A DNA stretch of 64,000 nucleotides from Pseudomonas entomophila (lineage in GTDB: Bacteria; Pseudomonadota; Gammaproteobacteria; Pseudomonadales; Pseudomonadaceae). A program made the position numbers and the translations under genes. Positions 15,417 through 24,434 of the stretch are shown in pieces (the first letter of the stretch is position 1; each line of letters starts with the position of its first letter). The notes under the pieces were generated by a model. The model saw only the letters and a list, made by a program, of their open reading frames with translations, did not search any database and was not told where the DNA came from. The stretch lies in the NCBI RefSeq assembly GCF_018417595.1, contig NZ_CP070982.1:3058001-3122000 (forward strand), in the 5' to 3' direction.

Positions 15417-18400
15417 TCACTGCGCCGGCGCCACCGCCGGCGGCGCCTCATTGGTCACCCGCAGGATCCCCCACAACCCCGAGGTATTGCCATACGCCGC
15501 ATAGTCGCGGAACAGGTAATCCCCCGGCACCGCATTGGCCCCACCCGCACTGGGCAGCATGAAGCTGAAGTGCGCCGCCGGCAGCACGCTCTCCTGGGCG
15601 CCGATGTACATCGCCATCGGGTTGTAGCCGAAGCGCACCGACCCAATGCCCGGCAACCCCATGGGGTAACCGTCCACATCGCTCTTCTCGGCCTGGTAGT
15701 TGTGCAACGGCCAAACATGCCCATCCAGCTGGTAGGTCATGCCACGGCTGCCACCGCTGGGCATCACGATATGGTTGCGCACCGGCTGCCCCGGCTTGGC
15801 ATACAGCACCGGCGTCTGCGGATCGCCACCAACCAACGCGTTGCTGTAGGCCATGTGCACGTTGGGTATATCCGCGAACCCAAGCCCGTCGGCACGCCCG
15901 AACGGCGCGTCCGGCGCTACCCCAAAGCGCAGCCACAGCGGCTCGGTCTTGTAGTTCACCGCCATGTTGCCGTTGTCCTGCGGATCACCCGCCGCGCCAT
16001 TGCCCTCGGTATTGATGCCCGCCACCGGACGGCCATCGGCCCAACGCATGTTCAGCGCCCGCTGCCAGACCGTGACGAAATCGCGGTAGTCCGGCTGGCC
16101 GCTGACCTTCACCGTGGCCTGGGCGCGGCTGGCCGTGTCCTCGGTCCAGGTGGCGGTCTGCGGCAGGATGCTCATGCCACCCACCAGGCCCTTCTGCGGC
16201 TGCTTGATAACATCCGCCGGGGTGAGGTTGAGGCCACCGAACTCGATGGCGGTGGTGTTGATGTTGTCCACCGTGCGCCCCAGTTGCAGGGTCGGCTTGC
16301 CTTCGCGCTCCAGGTGCCCGGCGTAGTACTGGTACACCTTGGTCGGCCAGGCGCCGCTGCCGCCACTGCGCGGTGGCACGGTCTGCACCGGGTTGAGGCC
16401 GACGTTGACGCCGTCCGACTTGGTGATGTCGTAGGCCAGCAGTTGGGCGTGCAGGCCCACATGGCTGGACGGGCGCATCAGGTTGTTGGCAAAAGCAGTG
16501 GCACCCTCGCTGTCGAAACGATCGCGCTTGACCACGTTGTGCATCACCGCGGTGCTGGGCAGGTCCGGCATCACCAGCGGCAGGCGGTTCTCCAGGGTGA
16601 TGCTGATGCAGTCGCCGGCATTGGCGCGCAGGATCAGCGGCTCCACCGGCACCCCGGCCTTGAGCTTGCCGGTGCTGGCGTCGAGGTCGGCCTTGCGCAC
16701 ATACAGGATGGCGGTCGGGTCATGCAGCGGCGCACTGTGGCCGCCGATGGTGAAGGTCTCGCCATCCTCCGGGTCGACACCACTGACCAGCGGGATACTG
16801 GTACGCCGGCTGTTGAACACCAGTGTGCCGCCGTTGGCCTTGAGCGGGCCGCCGACATGCTGGCCGATCCCGGCCGGGTCGCCGATGCTCACCCCCTGGC
16901 GGTTCTCGAGGATGTCGTTGGCCAGCGCCGCCACCACTTCATAGCTGCGCTTGACCGTCGGCCGGGTACCGACGCCGGTGGGGTTGGCCGTGGTTTTCGG
17001 GCAGATGCCGTCGAAGTTCACGGTGTTGCGCATGGCCACCGGCTGCGGGTTGTTGGGCAGCGGGAACAGGTCGGCACGCTGGGCGGTGTAGTTGCGCATG
17101 ATGCCCCAGATGCCGTTCCAGTAGCCCTCCAGGGCCGCATCCAGCGAGTACAGGTAGTCGCCGTTGGTGGCGGCGGAGCTGGAGATCATCGACACCGGCG
17201 CCATGAAGCCCAGCTGCTCGGAGATGCCGATCATCTGCGACGACTTCCACCCCGAGTTGGAGCTGTTGCCGAAGCCCGAGCCGTTCTGCAGCCACTTCAC
17301 GCCGTGCAGGGTGACGTTGTGCTCCTCTTCATGGCCGCCAGCGTGCATGCGCAGGCGCACGTTGTCGCCGGAATAGGTGCGCAACATCGGCGTGAACGGG
17401 TCGCCCGGCTCGCTGCCAGCCTTGTTGATGTGCGGCGGGAACAGCGTGGTGCCGCCTGTCGGGCCGACCGCCTGGGTGATCGCCGAAGGCGCCAGGTTCA
17501 TCGCCGGGATGGCGCGGTCGGTGCGGGTCTGCAGGGCGTAGGCCAGGTCGCCGCCCAGGCCGTCGGCCTGCATGCCGCGCTTGCCGTCGGGGCCGACCTT
17601 GTTGGGGTCGAACACGCGCAAGGCCAGGGGCTCATTGCGGTAGTTGACGACGAACATGCCTGGGTCATCCACCGAGATCGCCTGCGGGCAAGGCCGGCTC
17701 GGGCAGCCGGGGTTGAGGCCACCACGGGTCTCGACGATGGCCTCCAGCAGGTTCGAGGCCTTGCCGCGCACCGGCGGGTTGATGGCGTAGCGGAAGCTGT
17801 CGGCGGTGGCCGGGTAGCTCTGGCCGTCGGGGATGCCGTTGGGGCCGGCGCCCACGTACACACCGGCTTCATAGGCATGCTGGAAGTCGCTGTACTCGAG
17901 GAAGAACTCGCGGTAGCTGTCGTTCTTGCCGTCGCCATCGTGGTCGCCGGTCTGGATCACCGCCTGCCACGAGGTCGGCCCGCCGTCCTGGCGGGTGGCC
18001 GGGTTGTACAGCTGCTCGCCGGTCTCGGCGTGGTACCAGGTGGAGCCGGCCGGTTCGGCCAGCACGGTGGCGTACAGACCCAACTGCTGGTGGGTCGATG
18101 GCCCGAGGTGGTCATGGGTGAAGATGGTGCCCAGGCCACGGTCGACGTTATGCACATTCACCAAGGGGTCGGCGAACCAGCGTTGCATGGCGCTGCGCGC
18201 CCCCAGCCAGTCGGCCCGGCCGAAGCGCCCGAAGTACGGGTGCTGCTTGGCTTTCGGGCAGGCGGCGGTGCCGTCCCGGGCATCGCCATCGCTGCAGTTG
18301 TTGTAGGCGCGGATGGCGTGCACCCGCTCCACCACGCTGCCGGGCGAGAGAATCCCGTCTTCGTAGTTCCAGCCGTTGGCCGAGCCGTCGGCGGCGGTCA

Positions 18401-21257
18401 GGTCCCACTTGGGCAGGTGGATATGCTGGCCGATCACATCAGTCGGGGTGCGCACCTGGTAGTCGTCCATCTCGTAGAACGACGGGATCAGGTTGGTGTG
18501 CACGTACTGGGTGCAGTCGAAGGTGTTCATGCGCAGCACCATCGGCTCCGGCGGGCGCTGCTTGGTGATCACCGGCCAGGCATCCTCCCACAGCGCCAGG
18601 ATACGCGCCTGCGGGAAGTGGTAGCCGACCTTGTTGTACACCGCGTCGAACTGGATGTTGGCGGCCTTGTAGATGCGCGGCCGGTCGGCGGTGAAGGTGG
18701 ACGAGCCACGCAAGCTCATGCCCGTGAGGTTCTCGCCGCTGAAGAACTCGCCCACCCCCGAGGACTGGGTCAGGCGCTTGCCACGGTCATCCATGCACGG
18801 CTCGTAGTACGGCGCGCCCGCCGTGGGCAAGGCGCCATTGGTGCGGAACGCCTTGGCCACCGGCGCGCTGCCGGGGATCAGGGCGAAGCTGGGGTGCTCG
18901 GCCTTGGCGTGGAACTGCATGGCCGCCTGCTCGACCTCGGTGCCCTCCTCGGGCAGGTAGATCGGCTTGGCCTTGTGCACCACCTTGGAGAAATCCAGCT
19001 TGGTGGTGGTGGACACCGCCTCGCCGCCCGCCGATACGCCATCCAGCGTGTGGCGACCGAGGCCACCGTCCCAGCCATCGACCTGGTTGGGGTCGAGGTT
19101 GGCCCACAGCGCCTTGCCACTGTCCTTGAGCTGGCGCGCCAGGGCCGGGTCGAGCATGTCCAGCGGCGGGGTCGGCGGGCGCTGGCCGACGCTGCTTTCC
19201 ATGCCGCCGATCCAGAACGGGTAGCCGGGGTTCTTCAGCGAGCCGTCGGCGTTGCGGTTGGTCTCGCTGCGGTCGACCAGGGCCAGGGAGCCGACGGCGC
19301 GTGGCGTGGCAGGCTCATCAGGGTGGTCATCGCCCTCCTCGTCATCGTCATGCTCGGCCACCAGGGTTTCCGACAGTTTCGGCACCACGGTCACTTTGCC
19401 CGGCATCGGCGCCATGGCCTTGCCAGGTAGCGGCACGATGGCCGGGATCGGCGTGCCGGCGACGATCTCGCCGTCCGGCAGTGCCCGGGCGCCCGTCGCA
19501 GGCTTGCCGTTACGCAAGGCGAACGGCGTGCTGTGGTAACCATTGGCGCCCTCGCCGCTGACCTCCAGGCGAGTACCCGGCTCGAACACGTCGTGCACCC
19601 GCCACATGGCCCACATGCCCTGGGCGAAGTGCGGGTAGAAGTGGCAGTGGTAGATGGCATCGCCTGCCACGCGGTTGCGGTTGCCCGAGCCGCCGTTGGC
19701 GATTTCGTAGGTGTAACCCACGCCCGGCCCGATACCCTGGGCATCGATGTAGTCGGAGTTGTCGTCGTTGGGGTTGAACAGCCACTGGTGGCCATGCAGG
19801 TGGAAGATGTGCTGCTCGTGGCCATTGTGGGTGTTGCGGAACTTGGTGAAGTCGCCGATGTAGCTGTGGTGCACGTTGGCCGGCTCGGCCGGGTACAGGG
19901 CCATGGTCGCCTTCACGCCCGTCGCGCTGGCCGGTGGCACCTCACCCGGGCGAATGTGCTCGAGCCCGACGTTGGCCGGGATGTCCACCAGCGTGCCGAT
20001 GTCACCCACGGTATGGGCACTGAGGAAGAACTCTTCATAGGCGCACGACAGGCAGTCGTGCATCGGCCCCACCCCCAGCCGGTTGGCCACCACTTCGGCG
20101 CCCATGCCGCCGGCGGCGTAGTTGATCATGAACGAGTCGCGGGCCGGCTCCAGCACATGGCCCATCACCGGGTCCGCCCAGTAACCGGGGAAGGCCTGGG
20201 TGCCGGCCACTTCGTCGGCGAACTGCGCGGCGAAATCACGGAACGCCTCCAGCCGGTTGGGCAGCGCCGGGTTGCGCTTGCCCACGCTTTCCAGCGGGTA
20301 GGTGGCTTTGGGGAAGCTGCCGTCGGGGTTGGGGCCCATGACGATGGCGTCGGTCTCGCTGTTGAGGATCTCGTTGCCGTCGACCATGGCGATGATCGGC
20401 TTGCCGGCCTTGCCTTCGGCGATCCACGGCTCGGCCTGCGGGTAGCGCGCCTCGTAGTCGATCACCGGCTGGCCGGTGGCCGTGCGCCCGGTGGTGGCCA
20501 GGCGCATTTCCTCTTCGGTGAGGGTGTTGCGGTAGGTGCGCCCGCCTTTGGGTATCACCACCACCTGGCCGAACAGGCCATTGGCGACGTTGCCGGCGTT
20601 GCCCTCGCCGCCGAACGGCGCGCCACGGCTGGACACGGCGAAAGCGCCTTCGCGCTCGGCGTACAGCGTATAGCTGCGGGTGCTGCCCGGGGCGACCAGG
20701 AAGTTGCCGTTGCGCCCAGTGTTGGCGGCGATGTCGGCGATGCTGTTGACCGCCTGCATGCCGTTGACCTGGAAGCCGGTGTGGCGGTCGGTGACCTGCT
20801 GGTCGGCGACGAAGTTCTCGTCATCCTCAACCTGCGGCACTTCGGCCTCCTCCCCCTCTTCGCCTTCGGGTGCCTCGGGGTGAATGCCGTGCTTGTTGGG
20901 GTTGGCCTGGTAGGCCAGCAGGTTGCTCAGGTTGACCGTCAGGCAGTCGCCCGCGGCCACCCGCAGCACGATCGGCCGCGGGCGTTTGTCCGGGCGCAGG
21001 GTGACCTTGCCCGGTACCGCCGCGCCGCCCTTGTTCAAGGGCACCTGGTGCTCGTCCACCACGTCCTGGCGCAGGGCGAACATCATGCCGTTGGCGTTCT
21101 GCGCGCCAAGGCGGTTGAACATCAGCGGCTGGTCCAGGGCCACCACGTTGGCCGTGAGCGTGCGCTGGCACTGCACGGCGGCCTCGCCGCTGGCCTGCCA
21201 GCCCAGCAAGGCCAACAGCAATGTGGACAGGACAGGGCCTTTGCGCGGGGTCGACAT
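15417..21257 (-). CDS. mnxG: MnxG-type giant multicopper oxidase, probable Mn(II) oxidase
   Basis: About 1946 residues, close to the very large MnxG of P. putida GB-1, which oxidises Mn(II) to Mn(III/IV) oxides. The ATG at 21257 has a strong GGAGG site. A signal peptide (VLSTLLLALLGWQASGEAA) leads to repeated cupredoxin domains. Copper motifs include HLHGHQW (about residue 485), HCHFYPHFAQGMW (type 1 plus trinuclear ligands, about 540), HIHLPKW (about 945), THDHLGPSTHQQ (about 1050), and MHAGGHEEEHNVTLHG (about 1310). An EF-hand/dockerin-like loop DHDGDGKNDSYRE is near residue 1104. Two acidic insertions (EEGEEAEV, EHDDDEEGDD) may bind metal. A sigma-54 promoter match sits upstream, and copper chaperone genes lie downstream. 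Substrate specificity for Mn is inferred from family likeness. Confidence 0.8.
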   Translation of the reverse strand: MSTPRKGPVLSTLLLALLGWQASGEAAVQCQRTLTANVVALDQPLMFNRLGAQNANGMMFALRQDVVDEHQVPLNKGGAAVPGKVTLRPDKRPRPIVLRVAAGDCLTVNLSNLLAYQANPNKHGIHPEAPEGEEGEEAEVPQVEDDENFVADQQVTDRHTGFQVNGMQAVNSIADIAANTGRNGNFLVAPGSTRSYTLYAEREGAFAVSSRGAPFGGEGNAGNVANGLFGQVVVIPKGGRTYRNTLTEEEMRLATTGRTATGQPVIDYEARYPQAEPWIAEGKAGKPIIAMVDGNEILNSETDAIVMGPNPDGSFPKATYPLESVGKRNPALPNRLEAFRDFAAQFADEVAGTQAFPGYWADPVMGHVLEPARDSFMINYAAGGMGAEVVANRLGVGPMHDCLSCAYEEFFLSAHTVGDIGTLVDIPANVGLEHIRPGEVPPASATGVKATMALYPAEPANVHHSYIGDFTKFRNTHNGHEQHIFHLHGHQWLFNPNDDNSDYIDAQGIGPGVGYTYEIANGGSGNRNRVAGDAIYHCHFYPHFAQGMWAMWRVHDVFEPGTRLEVSGEGANGYHSTPFALRNGKPATGARALPDGEIVAGTPIPAIVPLPGKAMAPMPGKVTVVPKLSETLVAEHDDDEEGDDHPDEPATPRAVGSLALVDRSETNRNADGSLKNPGYPFWIGGMESSVGQRPPTPPLDMLDPALARQLKDSGKALWANLDPNQVDGWDGGLGRHTLDGVSAGGEAVSTTTKLDFSKVVHKAKPIYLPEEGTEVEQAAMQFHAKAEHPSFALIPGSAPVAKAFRTNGALPTAGAPYYEPCMDDRGKRLTQSSGVGEFFSGENLTGMSLRGSSTFTADRPRIYKAANIQFDAVYNKVGYHFPQARILALWEDAWPVITKQRPPEPMVLRMNTFDCTQYVHTNLIPSFYEMDDYQVRTPTDVIGQHIHLPKWDLTAADGSANGWNYEDGILSPGSVVERVHAIRAYNNCSDGDARDGTAACPKAKQHPYFGRFGRADWLGARSAMQRWFADPLVNVHNVDRGLGTIFTHDHLGPSTHQQLGLYATVLAEPAGSTWYHAETGEQLYNPATRQDGGPTSWQAVIQTGDHDGDGKNDSYREFFLEYSDFQHAYEAGVYVGAGPNGIPDGQSYPATADSFRYAINPPVRGKASNLLEAIVETRGGLNPGCPSRPCPQAISVDDPGMFVVNYRNEPLALRVFDPNKVGPDGKRGMQADGLGGDLAYALQTRTDRAIPAMNLAPSAITQAVGPTGGTTLFPPHINKAGSEPGDPFTPMLRTYSGDNVRLRMHAGGHEEEHNVTLHGVKWLQNGSGFGNSSNSGWKSSQMIGISEQLGFMAPVSMISSSAATNGDYLYSLDAALEGYWNGIWGIMRNYTAQRADLFPLPNNPQPVAMRNTVNFDGICPKTTANPTGVGTRPTVKRSYEVVAALANDILENRQGVSIGDPAGIGQHVGGPLKANGGTLVFNSRRTSIPLVSGVDPEDGETFTIGGHSAPLHDPTAILYVRKADLDASTGKLKAGVPVEPLILRANAGDCISITLENRLPLVMPDLPSTAVMHNVVKRDRFDSEGATAFANNLMRPSSHVGLHAQLLAYDITKSDGVNVGLNPVQTVPPRSGGSGAWPTKVYQYYAGHLEREGKPTLQLGRTVDNINTTAIEFGGLNLTPADVIKQPQKGLVGGMSILPQTATWTEDTASRAQATVKVSGQPDYRDFVTVWQRALNMRWADGRPVAGINTEGNGAAGDPQDNGNMAVNYKTEPLWLRFGVAPDAPFGRADGLGFADIPNVHMAYSNALVGGDPQTPVLYAKPGQPVRNHIVMPSGGSRGMTYQLDGHVWPLHNYQAEKSDVDGYPMGLPGIGSVRFGYNPMAMYIGAQESVLPAAHFSFMLPSAGGANAVPGDYLFRDYAAYGNTSGLWGILRVTNEAPPAVAPAQ

Positions 21258-21297
21258 GGGGCACCTCCGGAGGGCACAGGGACTCTGGAGGGGGCGG

Positions 21298-21313
21298 AGC
21301 AAGTCCTATGCCA
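21298..21313 (-). promoter_or_regulatory. sigma-54 promoter of mnxG
   Basis: Minus strand TGGCATAGGACTTGCT fits TGGCAYR-N4-TTGCW at every defined position. Predicted transcription start is near 21287, giving a ~30-base leader with a GGAGG site before the ATG at 21257. Confidence 0.8.
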
Positions 21314-21314
21314 T

Positions 21315-21334
21315 GAAAATAAACGTGTATTTTC
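21315..21334. promoter_or_regulatory. 20-bp palindrome abutting the mnxG -24 box
   Basis: GAAAATAAACGTGTATTTTC is a near-perfect dyad (one mismatched pair) placed one base upstream of the -24 element. A protein bound here would interfere with sigma-54 polymerase, so it may be an operator. No regulator is identified. Confidence 0.35.
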
Positions 21335-21353
21335 AATGGCCTGAAACGACAAA

Positions 21354-21388
21354 GGCAGCGAACTGGGGCCTATCCCCCAGTCGCTGCC
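21354..21388 (-). terminator. hairpin terminator candidate after the MHYT/GGDEF/EAL gene
   Basis: A stem (GGCAGCGA-CTGGGG and complement) starts 18 bases after the stop of the upstream gene and is followed on the minus strand by TTTGT. It would separate that gene's transcript from mnxG. Confidence 0.55.
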
Positions 21389-21402
21389 CCTGAAACGGGT
21401 GA
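21385..21402. promoter_or_regulatory. degenerate candidate enhancer site for mnxG
   Basis: TGCCCCTGAAACGGGTGA resembles the CCCC-N6-GGGG sites at 13976 and 8123. Its centre is about 80 bases upstream of the -24 box, within one base of the spacing at the beta-propeller operon. It overlaps the terminator stem by four bases. Confidence 0.3.
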
Positions 21403-21405
21403 AGC

Positions 21406-23496
21406 TCAGCTGACGGTGTGCCCGGCTTTCTTGCCGGCCTGCTCCAGGCGTTGCATGAACTGCTCGGGCGGCACCGGTTGTCCCAGCAAGTACCCCTGCA
21501 ACGAATCGCACCCCAGGCGGGTAAGGAAGTCCTGCTGGCGATCAGTCTCCACGCCTTCGGCAACGATGCGCAGACCCAGTGCCTGGCCCAGGGCGACGAT
21601 GGCCGAGACGATCGCCGCGTCGTCGCTGTCCTGCTCCAGGTCGCGGACGAAGCCTCGGTCGATCTTCAGCTCGTTGGCCGGCAGGCGCTTGAGGTACATC
21701 AGGCTGGAGTAGCCGGTGCCGAAGTCGTCGATGGACAGGTCGACGCCCATGTCGGACAGGCGCTGCAGCACCGTCAGGCTGGCGTCGGCATCGCGCATGG
21801 CGGTGGTTTCGGTGATTTCCAGGGTCAGGCGGTTGGCCGGCAGGCCATTGTCGTTCAAGGCCCGGGCCACGCTGTCCACCAGCCCCGCGTGGCAGAACTG
21901 GATCGCCGACAGGTTGACCGCGATGCGCCAGTCGTCGTGGCCCTGGTCCATCCACTGGCGCATCTGCCGGCAGGCTTCGCCCAGCACCCATTCGCCGATG
22001 GGGATGATCAGGCCGGTCTTCTCGGCCAGGCCGATGAAGCGGTCCGGCAGCATCAAACCATGCTGCGGGTGCTCCCAGCGCAGCAGCGCCTCGGCACCGA
22101 TGGGCTGGCGCGCGGCGGCGTCGAACTTGGGCTGGTAGTGCAGGCGGAACTGGCCCTGCTCCAGTGCCGTGCGCAGGTCCTGCAGCAGTTGCAGCTGCTG
22201 GCGTGCGTTGGTGTTCATCGAGGCGTCGAAGAAACTGTAGCCGTTCTTGCCGGCGCTCTTGGCGTGGTACATGGCGGCGTCGGCGTTGCGCAGCAGTTCG
22301 TGCTGGTCGGCGCCGTTGCCCGGGTACAGCACGATGCCGACGCTGGCCGTCAGCTGCAGGTCGTGCTCGGCCACGCGGAACGGCCGCGACACCAGGTTGA
22401 CCTGCTTGACCGCCACGCCCATGGCGTCGTCCGGCTCGCCCAGCTCCACCAGCAGCACGAACTCGTCGCCACCGATCCGCGCCAGGGTGTCCTGGCTGTG
22501 CAGGTGCCCGCGCAGGCGCGCCGCCACGGCCTTGAGCAGCAGATCGCCGACATGGTGGCCGAAGGCGTCGTTGACCGGCTTGAAGCCGTCCAGGTCGATG
22601 AACATGAGGGCGAAGCAACCGCCCTGCTCCGCCACCCGGCCAATGGCCTGGTCGATGCGGTCGGCCAGCAGGGTACGGTTGGGCAGGCCGGTCAGGGTGT
22701 CGTGCAGGGCCAGTTGGGTGAGTTCCTGGTTGGCCAGGGTCAACGAGCGCGCCAGCTCCGCCGTGCGCGCCTCCAGGCGGGCATCGAGCACCGAGGTCAG
22801 CAGCGCCACCGCCAGCACCGCGAGGGTGGTGATCAGCACCAGGTAGTCCAGGCCATCGCCGGCCAGGCCGTCGACCAGCGCGCCGCAGTAGCTGCCCGTG
22901 GGGAAGTTGGCCGCGGCCATGCCGGTGTAGTGCATGCCCACGATGGCGATACCCATCACCACCGCCGCCAGCCCGCGGAACTGCCGCACGTAGGGTGTGT
23001 GCTGGCGCAGGCGGAAGGCGATCCACAAGGCTGCAGCCGAAGCGCCGACCGCGATGCCCAGCGAGGCGCCGAACAGAGTCGGGTCGTAGTCGATGCCCGG
23101 CTGCATGCGCAGCGCGGCCATGCCGGTGTAGTGCATGCAGGCGATGCCACTGCCCATGATCAGCGCGCCAAAGCCCAGTTGCTGCCACGGCAGCCTCGGC
23201 TGGCTCACCAGCCACAGGGCGAAGCCCGAGGACGCCACCGCGATCAGCAGCGACAGCGCCGTCAGCGTGGTGTCGTAACCCAGGTTGATCGGCAGGCTGA
23301 ACGCCAGCATGCCGATGAAGTGCATCGACCAGATGCCGATGCCCATGGCGAAAGCACCGCCCAGCATCCACAGGTGCACCGCGCGGCCCTTGGCGGTGGC
23401 GATGCGCCCGGTGAGGTCCAGGGCCGTATAGGAGGCGAGAATGGCCACGCACAGCGAGATCAACACCAGCGAGGAGGAGTAGCTACCGATCAGCAT
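21406..23496 (-). CDS. MHYT-GGDEF-EAL cyclic-di-GMP protein
   Basis: About 696 residues from ATG 23496 (GGA seven bases upstream; a GTG at 23502 is an alternative). Seven membrane segments make an MHYT sensor with the three repeats MHFIGM, MHYTGM and MHYTGM, proposed to bind a metal such as copper. The GGDEF domain follows (residues ~260-430) with intact ARIGGDEFVLLVE, then an EAL domain with EALLRWEHP, ETTAMRD, and DDFGTGYSSL motifs intact. It could make or degrade c-di-GMP; which activity dominates is not decidable by eye. It lies upstream of mnxG on the same strand, separated by a likely terminator. Confidence 0.9.
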   Translation of the reverse strand: MLIGSYSSSLVLISLCVAILASYTALDLTGRIATAKGRAVHLWMLGGAFAMGIGIWSMHFIGMLAFSLPINLGYDTTLTALSLLIAVASSGFALWLVSQPRLPWQQLGFGALIMGSGIACMHYTGMAALRMQPGIDYDPTLFGASLGIAVGASAAALWIAFRLRQHTPYVRQFRGLAAVVMGIAIVGMHYTGMAAANFPTGSYCGALVDGLAGDGLDYLVLITTLAVLAVALLTSVLDARLEARTAELARSLTLANQELTQLALHDTLTGLPNRTLLADRIDQAIGRVAEQGGCFALMFIDLDGFKPVNDAFGHHVGDLLLKAVAARLRGHLHSQDTLARIGGDEFVLLVELGEPDDAMGVAVKQVNLVSRPFRVAEHDLQLTASVGIVLYPGNGADQHELLRNADAAMYHAKSAGKNGYSFFDASMNTNARQQLQLLQDLRTALEQGQFRLHYQPKFDAAARQPIGAEALLRWEHPQHGLMLPDRFIGLAEKTGLIIPIGEWVLGEACRQMRQWMDQGHDDWRIAVNLSAIQFCHAGLVDSVARALNDNGLPANRLTLEITETTAMRDADASLTVLQRLSDMGVDLSIDDFGTGYSSLMYLKRLPANELKIDRGFVRDLEQDSDDAAIVSAIVALGQALGLRIVAEGVETDRQQDFLTRLGCDSLQGYLLGQPVPPEQFMQRLEQAGKKAGHTVS

Positions 23497-23700
23497 TTGC
23501 ACTTCCAGGAACAGGCCGAGGGAAGGCCCTGAAAAAGCCGATGATTGTACTCAAGCTTTGGCGAAACGCACGGGGTTTTCATGCGGTGGAACGGATCCAA
23601 TCGTGGGGTTTTCGCCGGGCAAGATCAGGTATATGCAGCGTTCCGGGTGGGCCTATCCCTACCACTATGGCGTCTGTCGGCAAGCGCGCGGCGCCAGCAG

Positions 23701-23729
23701 GTTCGACCTGTTATTTTTGCCAGTTGTCG
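23701..23729 (+). repeat. conserved upstream block, copy A
   Basis: A 29-base sequence with core CTGTTATTTTTGCCAGTTGT, part of a longer ~170-base similarity (23620-23795) to 25575-25815. It stands about 120 bases upstream of the first small island gene. No other gene is seen in 23497-23851. Confidence 0.75.
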
Positions 23730-23851
23730 TAGGCGCCAGTGTTGCGCATGCTCATTTCACCCGCTTTGCAAAGGAAGGCTTAAAGTTATAGCGGCGGCGT
23801 TGGCAAATGCCGATTGATCGTTATCAATATTTGTTGGCTGCGGAGCTTAAT

Positions 23852-24274
23852 ATGAGTGAAAAACCTTATGCAGACGAAAGCGCAATAGGGGCAGACCAAT
23901 ATATGGGTCGTGTTACTGCCCCCAGACATCACCCACATATTCAGCGGGGCGCTTTTTTCCCGAACTACTTATCCGAAGATTTTGTGGGCGATAAAAATAG
24001 CACTACACTGCGAGCATACGGCAAATTCTATAAGCATTTTTCCGATAACCCAAACTATTATATGTACGACACCTACATGCAATACATCAGCATCAAAGTT
24101 CCAGCAGAGCTGTGGGAGGCAGCAAGACTGGCAGCAAACTTACTTGCCATCAGTGAATACTCTTCAATATTCTATTTGACTCACGAGAGAGAGCAAGTTT
24201 ACAGTGTTAATGAAATATCCATCGGAACGATTCCGCCTTTCGCTCCTAAACCTGTACAGGTAGCAAACCCTTGA
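23852..24274 (+). CDS. orphan small protein A of the island (paralogue of the 26054 gene)
   Basis: About 140 residues from ATG 23852, selected for its GGAG site six bases upstream. The gene is markedly more AT-rich than the genes around it, indicating transfer. No signal peptide or membrane segment. The C-terminal half (ISIKVPAELWEAARLAANLL...SIFYLTHEREQVYSVNEISIGTIPPF) aligns clearly with the protein encoded at 26054, so both belong to one family that I do not recognise. An IS-remnant zone separates the two. Possible roles such as an immunity or accessory protein are speculation; the genomic setting is that of exchangeable cargo. Confidence 0.75.
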   Translation: MSEKPYADESAIGADQYMGRVTAPRHHPHIQRGAFFPNYLSEDFVGDKNSTTLRAYGKFYKHFSDNPNYYMYDTYMQYISIKVPAELWEAARLAANLLAISEYSSIFYLTHEREQVYSVNEISIGTIPPFAPKPVQVANP

Positions 24275-24434
24275 AGCACCAGGAGCTCTCCGACCAAGTC
24301 AGCACAGGTCAGGCAGCCTGTGTTGACTTGTTCAGCGTTTTCCCAAACGGCCAACCTAAGCAAAGTGATCATAGAGCTGTCTGCGGCTGGGCAATTGATC
24401 ACAGTGAGGTGGCTAATCTCATATCCTGGGGGTT

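Noticed and set aside
15570..19430. Very long open frame on the plus strand opposite mnxG (1286 codons)
   Set aside because: Antisense shadow of mnxG caused by high GC third positions; no start signal, no family motifs, and the minus-strand reading has copper sites, a signal peptide and a promoter.
19533..21344. Long plus-strand frame opposite the 5' half of mnxG
   Set aside because: Same antisense effect; the composition is repetitive in Val, Gly, His and Ala with no domain.
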